Positions 33,851 through 37,636 of a stretch of 37,636 nt of DNA are shown here, piece by piece. Position 1 is the stretch's first letter, and each line of letters opens with the position of its first letter. The position numbers and the translations under genes were made by a program. The stretch is from Saccharothrix coeruleofusca (GTDB taxonomy: Bacteria > Actinomycetota > Actinomycetes > Mycobacteriales > Pseudonocardiaceae): the NCBI RefSeq assembly GCF_014648515.1, contig NZ_BMRG01000002.1, forward strand, positions 192,972-230,607. Reading direction: 5' to 3'. The notes under the pieces are model-generated. The model was not told where the DNA came from. It saw only the letters and a list, made by a program, of their open reading frames with translations, and made no database searches.

Positions 33851-36418
33851 ATGGATCTCCGCTACGAGGCTTACTGCTTCGCGGACCGTCACTTCTATGA
33901 CGTGCAAAGTCCGTCGGAAACCGCTGACGACGATTTCTCGCACATCCTCCCGGCCCTGCCGGAAGGCTGGACCCAGACCGATAAGAACATCTGGCGGCAC
34001 CTGCACCCGGACGGCGTCCGACTGCCGAAGCAGGGCTGGAAGATCCACGTTTCGGCGACCGTGCTCAACGCCGCGCAAGTGCTCCTGGAGACCTTCGAGC
34101 ACCTGGTCCCGAAGCGAATTCCTTTCAAGTACCTGCGCACCCGGTCGATCGTGCTGGCGCGCAACTCGAAATACGCGCCGAGGGAGGGCAGCGGCAAGCT
34201 GATCACCGTCTACCCTGCCGACGAGGCGGAGCTGGAGAGCACGCTGCGCGAGCTGTCCGAGGTCCTGCGGGGCCAGGCAGGCCCCTACATCCTCAGCGAC
34301 CTGCGCTACGGGACGGGCCCGCTGCACGTGCGCTACGGCGGGTTCGTCGAGCAGTGGCTGGAGGAGGACGGCAAGCGGGTGCTGGCCATCGAGGGCCCGG
34401 ACGGCGCGCTGGTCCCGGACCGCCGCAAGCCGACGTTCTCCACCCCCGACTGGGTGTCCCTGCCCGCCTGCCTGGAGCCGCACCTGGCCGCGCGCCGCGC
34501 GGGGGACGCGGGCTCGTTCCCGTACGACGTGCTGAGCTCGCTGCACTTCTCCAACGGCGGCGGCGTGTACCTGGCCGAGCGCGAGTCCGACGGCGCGCGG
34601 GTGGTGCTCAAGGAGGCCAGGCCGCACGCGGGCCTGGACCGGGACAACGTCGACGCGGTCGCCCGGCTGGTCCGCGAGCACCGGGTGCTGACCCGCCTGG
34701 CCGGGGTGCCCGGCGTGCCGTCGGTGCTCGACCGGTTCACCGCCTGGGAGCACGAGTTCGTCGCCATGAGCCACGTGCCTGGCATCCCGCTGGGCCAGTG
34801 GCTGGGCCGGCACTACCCGCTGACCCACCACCGGGTCGACGAGCAGGCGCTGGCCGCCTACGCGCAGCGCGCGCTCAAGCTGGTCGGCGAGGTCGAGCGG
34901 ATTCTCGCCGCGGTGCACGAGCGCGGTGTGGTGTTCGGCGACCTGCACCCGCTCAACGTGCTGGTGGACACCGACGACTCGGTGTCGCTGATCGACTTCG
35001 AGCTGGCCTCCGGGATCGAGGAGGGCCGCAGGCCGACGCTGGGCGCGCCGGGCTTCCAGGCCCCACCGGACCGCGAGGGCTTCGAGATCGACGAGCACGC
35101 GCTGGCCGCGCTGCGCCTCTACGTCTTCCTGCCGCTCAACGCGGTGGTCGAGCTCTCGCCGGTGAAGCTGCGCTCGCACGTGGCGTTCATCGAGCAGCGG
35201 TTCGGGCTGCCCCGCGAGTACTGCGCCCGCATCGTGGAGGTGCTCGAACCCAGGGACGCCGCGCCCAGGGGGCCTGCGGTCACCCCGCTGGACGAGCCGG
35301 AGCCGGACTGGGCGGTGGTGCGCAAGTCCATCGCCGCGGCGATCCTGGCCAGCGCCACGCCGCACCGCCACGACCGGCTGTTCCCCGGCGACGTGGAGCA
35401 GTTCGAGGTCGGCGGCGCGTGCTTCGCCTACGGCGCGGCGGGCGTGCTGCACGCCCTGGACGTCGCGGGCCAGGGCCGCTACCCCGAGCACGAGCGGTGG
35501 CTGCTGGAGGCGGTGCGCCGCGACCCGCCCAAGGAACCCGGCTTCTTCACCGGCGCGCACGGCATCGCGCACGTGCTGGAGAACCTCGGCCACCACGACC
35601 TGGCGGGCGAGCTGGTCGACTCCTACGCCGCGCTGCTGCCGGGCACGCGGGACCACGGGCTCGCCTCGGGCCTGTCCGGCATCGCGCTGAACCTGCTGCA
35701 CTTCGCCGACTCGCGGGGCGAGCAGGCGCACGCCGCGCGGGCGGTCGAGCTGGGCGAGCGGCTGGCCACCGCGCTGGCGCAGGCCGCGCCGCCCGGCGGC
35801 AAGGCCAGGGCGGGTCTGCTGCACGGCTGGTCGGGGCCCGCGCTGCTGTTCACCCGGCTGTTCGAGCACACCGGCGAGCGGCGCTGGCTGGACCTGGCCG
35901 AACGCGCCGTCGAGCGCGACCTGGCCGAGACGATGACCGCGCTGGACGGCTCGACGCAGGTGCGCGACGGCAACTTCCGCACGCTGCCCTACGTGGGCGT
36001 CGGCAGCGCGGGCATCGCGCTGGCGCTCAACGAGCTGGCCGTGGTCGCGCCGGACCGGCCGGTCGTCGGGCGGCTGCCCGAGCTGGTGGACGCCTGCACC
36101 GGCGAGTTCGTCATCCACCCCGCGCTCGCGCTGGGCCGGGCGGGCCTGCTGGCCGCGCTGGTGCACGCGGGCGGACCGCGCGCCGCGGTCGACAAGCACC
36201 TGTCCGCCCTGGCCTGGCACGCCGTGCCGCACCAGGGCGGGGTGGCCTTCCCCGGCATCCAGTTGCGACGGCTGTCGATGGACCTCGAAACCGGTGGCGC
36301 GGGCGTGCTGCTCGCCATCGCCGCCGCCGTGGACGGAGTCCCCGCGCTGCCGTTCCTCAGAGCTCCGGCCCGCACGGGCCGGTGGGCACAACCCCGTTCG
36401 ATCCCCGAGAAGGAGTAG
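33851..36418 (+). CDS. lanKC: Class III lanthipeptide synthetase (RamC/AmfT-like LanKC)
   Basis: This 855-residue trifunctional enzyme dehydrates Ser/Thr in the precursor and closes rings. The N-terminal lyase domain (about 1-200) includes GWKIHVSA (K64, H66) and YILSDLRYGTGPLHVRYGGF. The kinase domain (about 215-480) has a glycine loop NGGGVYLA, K254, catalytic D364 with N369 in FGDLHPLNVL, and D382 in LIDFE (DFE in place of DFG). The C-terminal LanC-like domain (about 510-845) keeps HGWSGP but has LPYVGVGSAG (Y714-G716) and HPALALGRAG where zinc-binding Cys and Cys-His would be. This points to class III rather than class IV. ATG 33851 follows GGGAGG. Start of a lanKC-lanA-exporter operon. 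Confidence 0.93.
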   Translation: MDLRYEAYCFADRHFYDVQSPSETADDDFSHILPALPEGWTQTDKNIWRHLHPDGVRLPKQGWKIHVSATVLNAAQVLLETFEHLVPKRIPFKYLRTRSIVLARNSKYAPREGSGKLITVYPADEAELESTLRELSEVLRGQAGPYILSDLRYGTGPLHVRYGGFVEQWLEEDGKRVLAIEGPDGALVPDRRKPTFSTPDWVSLPACLEPHLAARRAGDAGSFPYDVLSSLHFSNGGGVYLAERESDGARVVLKEARPHAGLDRDNVDAVARLVREHRVLTRLAGVPGVPSVLDRFTAWEHEFVAMSHVPGIPLGQWLGRHYPLTHHRVDEQALAAYAQRALKLVGEVERILAAVHERGVVFGDLHPLNVLVDTDDSVSLIDFELASGIEEGRRPTLGAPGFQAPPDREGFEIDEHALAALRLYVFLPLNAVVELSPVKLRSHVAFIEQRFGLPREYCARIVEVLEPRDAAPRGPAVTPLDEPEPDWAVVRKSIAAAILASATPHRHDRLFPGDVEQFEVGGACFAYGAAGVLHALDVAGQGRYPEHERWLLEAVRRDPPKEPGFFTGAHGIAHVLENLGHHDLAGELVDSYAALLPGTRDHGLASGLSGIALNLLHFADSRGEQAHAARAVELGERLATALAQAAPPGGKARAGLLHGWSGPALLFTRLFEHTGERRWLDLAERAVERDLAETMTALDGSTQVRDGNFRTLPYVGVGSAGIALALNELAVVAPDRPVVGRLPELVDACTGEFVIHPALALGRAGLLAALVHAGGPRAAVDKHLSALAWHAVPHQGGVAFPGIQLRRLSMDLETGGAGVLLAIAAAVDGVPALPFLRAPARTGRWAQPRSIPEKE

Positions 36419-36420
36419 TC

Positions 36421-36582
36421 ATGGAGTTCATCCTCGACCTGCAGGACCTCGAGGTCCCCGAGGCCCAGTCCAACGCGATGGCCAGCGGCGGCAGCAGCGG
36501 CGGCGGCGGCAGCACCACCGCCTCCAACGCGAGCCTGCTGCTGCCCTGCAGCCACTCCACCGTGAGCCTGCTGATCTGCTGA
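36421..36582 (+). CDS. lanA: Class III lanthipeptide precursor, SapB-like
   Basis: This is a 53-residue precursor. The leader starts MEFILDLQDLEVPE, containing the LxLQxLE recognition helix of class III leaders. A flexible SGGSSGGGGSTTA stretch links to the core. The core carries two Ser-x2-Ser-xn-Cys units: S35-NA-S38-LLLP-C43 and S46-TV-S49-LLI-C53, giving two predicted labionin or lanthionine rings with hydrophobic interiors, as in SapB and AmfS. In SapB both units have three residues before Cys; here the first has four, ending in proline. The ribosome site overlaps the lanKC stop codon. It is followed by large hairpins. Confidence 0.93.
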   Translation: MEFILDLQDLEVPEAQSNAMASGGSSGGGGSTTASNASLLLPCSHSTVSLLIC

Positions 36583-36600
36583 AAGCCCTGAAGAGGGCCT

Positions 36601-36639
36601 CCCGTTGAGCGGCGCAGGCGAAGTGCGCCGCTCAACGGG
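36601..36639 (+). terminator. Strong hairpin after the precursor gene
   Basis: A perfect 16-bp stem (36601-36616 against 36624-36639) with a 7-base loop starts 18 bases after the lanA stop. A small 5-bp hairpin (36585-36598) precedes it. Probably a partial terminator or mRNA-end stabiliser that favours precursor over exporter expression. Confidence 0.85.
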
Positions 36640-36647
36640 CCACGCAG

Positions 36648-36696
36648 AGGGTCCGACGGCACCCACCGACTCCACTCGGTGGGGCCGTCGGGCCCT
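36648..36696 (+). terminator. Second large hairpin before the exporter gene
   Basis: A 13-bp outer stem (36648-36660 with 36684-36696, one T-G pair) continues into an 8-bp inner stem (36662-36669 with 36676-36683). One bulged A sits at 36661 and the loop has six bases. It ends 35 bases before the exporter start. Confidence 0.8.
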
Positions 36697-36731
36697 CGCC
36701 CCATGATGCGCCCACTTCCCTGGAGGACGGA

Positions 36732-37636
36732 ATGCTGCTCCACACCGTTGTGCGCCGCGACCCGCGGTGGCTCCTGCTGGGGATCAACGCCCTGGTCGCC
36801 ACCACGGCGGGGCTGCTGCTGCCCACCGCGCTGGCGCGGGCGGTGGACGCGGCGCTGACCGGGCGGCTGGACGCGGGCACCGTGCTGGCGCTCGCGGGCC
36901 TGGCGGGCACCGAGCTGGTGGGCGACGCCGTCGGCGTCGTGCTGGCCGCGTCGCTGACCGCGCGCGGGGCGAGCTGGTTGCGGCGGCGGCTGGCCGACCA
37001 CCTGCTGGCGCTGGGGCACCCGTCGCCGTTCGCCGCAGGGGACGCGGTGAGCAGGCTGACCGGGGACAGCGCCATCGCGGGCGGGGCGGCGGTGCTGCTG
37101 GTGAACCTGGGCATCACGGTGCTCACCGCGGCGGGCGCGGTGCTGGCGCTGGCGCTGCTGGACTGGCGGCTGGCGGCGGTGTTCCTGCTCAGCGTGCCGC
37201 CCGCGCTGCTGCTGGTGCGCTCGCACCTGCGGCTGACCGCCGAGGACGTGGCGGCCTACCAGGAGGTCTCCGGCGAGCTGTCGGCCCGGCTGGTGGACGC
37301 GGTCGGCGGGCTGCGCACGATCGCCGCGGCGGGCGCGGCCGACCAGGAGGCGCACCGGGTGCTGCGGCCGCTGCCCCGGCTGGCGCTGGCGGGCGTGGGC
37401 ATGTGGCGCACCCAGGCGCGGATGATCTGGCGGGCCGGGTTGCTGCTGCCCGCGGTGGAGCTGGCGGTGCTGACCGCCGCCGGGTTCGGCGTGGTGGCGG
37501 GGCGGCTGAGCGTCGGCGACGTGCTGGCCGCGCTGGGCTACGTGGCGCTGGGCATGGCCGTGGTCGGGCAGGCGGCGGTGCTGACCGCGCTGGAACGCGC
37601 CCGCGCGAGCGCGCGACGGCTGGAGGAGGTGCTGGC
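36732..37636 (+). CDS. ABC exporter half-transporter, membrane part (3' end outside window)
   Basis: About 301 residues are visible from the ATG at 36732, which follows GGAGG. They form the six-helix membrane domain of an ABC exporter: LLLGINALVATTAGLLLPTALARAVDAAL, GDAVSRLTGDSAIAGGAAVLLVN, LLDWRLAAVFLLSVPPALLLV, then VGGLRTIAAAGAADQEAHRVLRPL and a C-terminal helix ARRLEEVL leading toward the nucleotide-binding domain. That domain lies beyond the window. Position after lanA matches RamA/RamB or AmfA/AmfB exporters, which usually come as a pair, so a second transporter gene and possibly a RamR-like regulator may lie further right. Confidence 0.9.
   Translation, partial: MLLHTVVRRDPRWLLLGINALVATTAGLLLPTALARAVDAALTGRLDAGTVLALAGLAGTELVGDAVGVVLAASLTARGASWLRRRLADHLLALGHPSPFAAGDAVSRLTGDSAIAGGAAVLLVNLGITVLTAAGAVLALALLDWRLAAVFLLSVPPALLLVRSHLRLTAEDVAAYQEVSGELSARLVDAVGGLRTIAAAGAADQEAHRVLRPLPRLALAGVGMWRTQARMIWRAGLLLPAVELAVLTAAGFGVVAGRLSVGDVLAALGYVALGMAVVGQAAVLTALERARASARRLEEVL

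Noticed and set aside
33697-33900. Small peptide gene upstream of lanKC
   Set aside because: No ribosome site, it overlaps the lanKC start out of frame, and it has no precursor-like leader or Ser/Cys core.
33680-36391. 903-residue open frame opposite lanKC
   Set aside because: It has no recognisable motif and is antisense to a gene with complete kinase and LanC-like features.
33851-36418. Class IV (LanL) synthetase assignment
   Set aside because: The LanC-like domain lacks the Cys and Cys-His zinc ligands at the expected places (LPYVGVGSAG and HPALALGRAG).

Overview
The window is a stretch of very GC-rich actinobacterial chromosome. GTG starts are common, many genes overlap by a few bases, and third positions are almost always G or C. 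The gene order matches the conserved actinobacterial core block known from mycobacteria (from memory of M. tuberculosis: ilvE, pepB, dlaT, epimerase, lipB, lipA, then ahpE, a DUF3052 gene, aceE, fasR, fabD, acpM, kasA). Here fabD-fabH-acpP-fabF is in Streptomyces order, and a SapB-type morphogen cluster follows. I infer a filamentous member of the Pseudonocardiales (Saccharothrix, Actinosynnema or Lentzea-like), but the genus cannot be fixed from the sequence alone.

Layout. 1-2.1 kb (minus): 3'-truncated ilvE behind an APC permease. 2.3-7.6 kb: pepA, a small convergent unknown gene, lpdA, and a two-lipoyl-domain E2 gene. 7.7-15.5 kb: a TIGR01777 epimerase-like gene, a PAP2 phosphatase, lipB, a Tat-type serine hydrolase, an HTH regulator, an F420-type LLM oxidoreductase (minus), an SDR, lipA, and a saccharopine-dehydrogenase-like gene (minus). 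15.6-17.9 kb (minus): small unknown proteins including a tandem paralogous pair, tRNA-Val(TAC), the 1-Cys peroxiredoxin ahpE and a DUF3052 gene. 18.2-20.9 kb: aceE. 21.1-27.8 kb: an accessory segment that separates aceE from fasR. It holds a cyclase-like/TM/solute-binding/VWA-like fusion with a solute-binding lipoprotein, an FMN-riboswitch-controlled riboflavin transporter gene, an MscS-type TM protein and a secreted TAP-like peptidase. 28.0-32.8 kb: fasR-fabD-fabH-acpP-fabF. 32.8-37.6 kb: a divergent secreted or anchored unknown protein, then a class III lanthipeptide cluster (lanKC, lanA, ABC exporter cut by the window end).

How the genes work together. aceE (E1), the E2, lpdA (E3), lipB and lipA together supply nearly all of a lipoylated pyruvate dehydrogenase. 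The fab operon then uses the acetyl-CoA for fatty acids, with FasR encoded directly upstream as its likely regulator. The lanthipeptide cluster resembles ram/amf loci that make surfactant morphogens for aerial growth.

The most unusual parts are the membrane-spanning cyclase-like fusion with its lipoprotein partner (a possible undescribed sensing or conflict pair), the SapB-like precursor with an offset second ring motif and a Gly/Ser linker, strong tandem hairpins between precursor and exporter genes, a 52-bp dispersed repeat with 32-bp internal periodicity, and the pair of small paralogues beside the tRNA.
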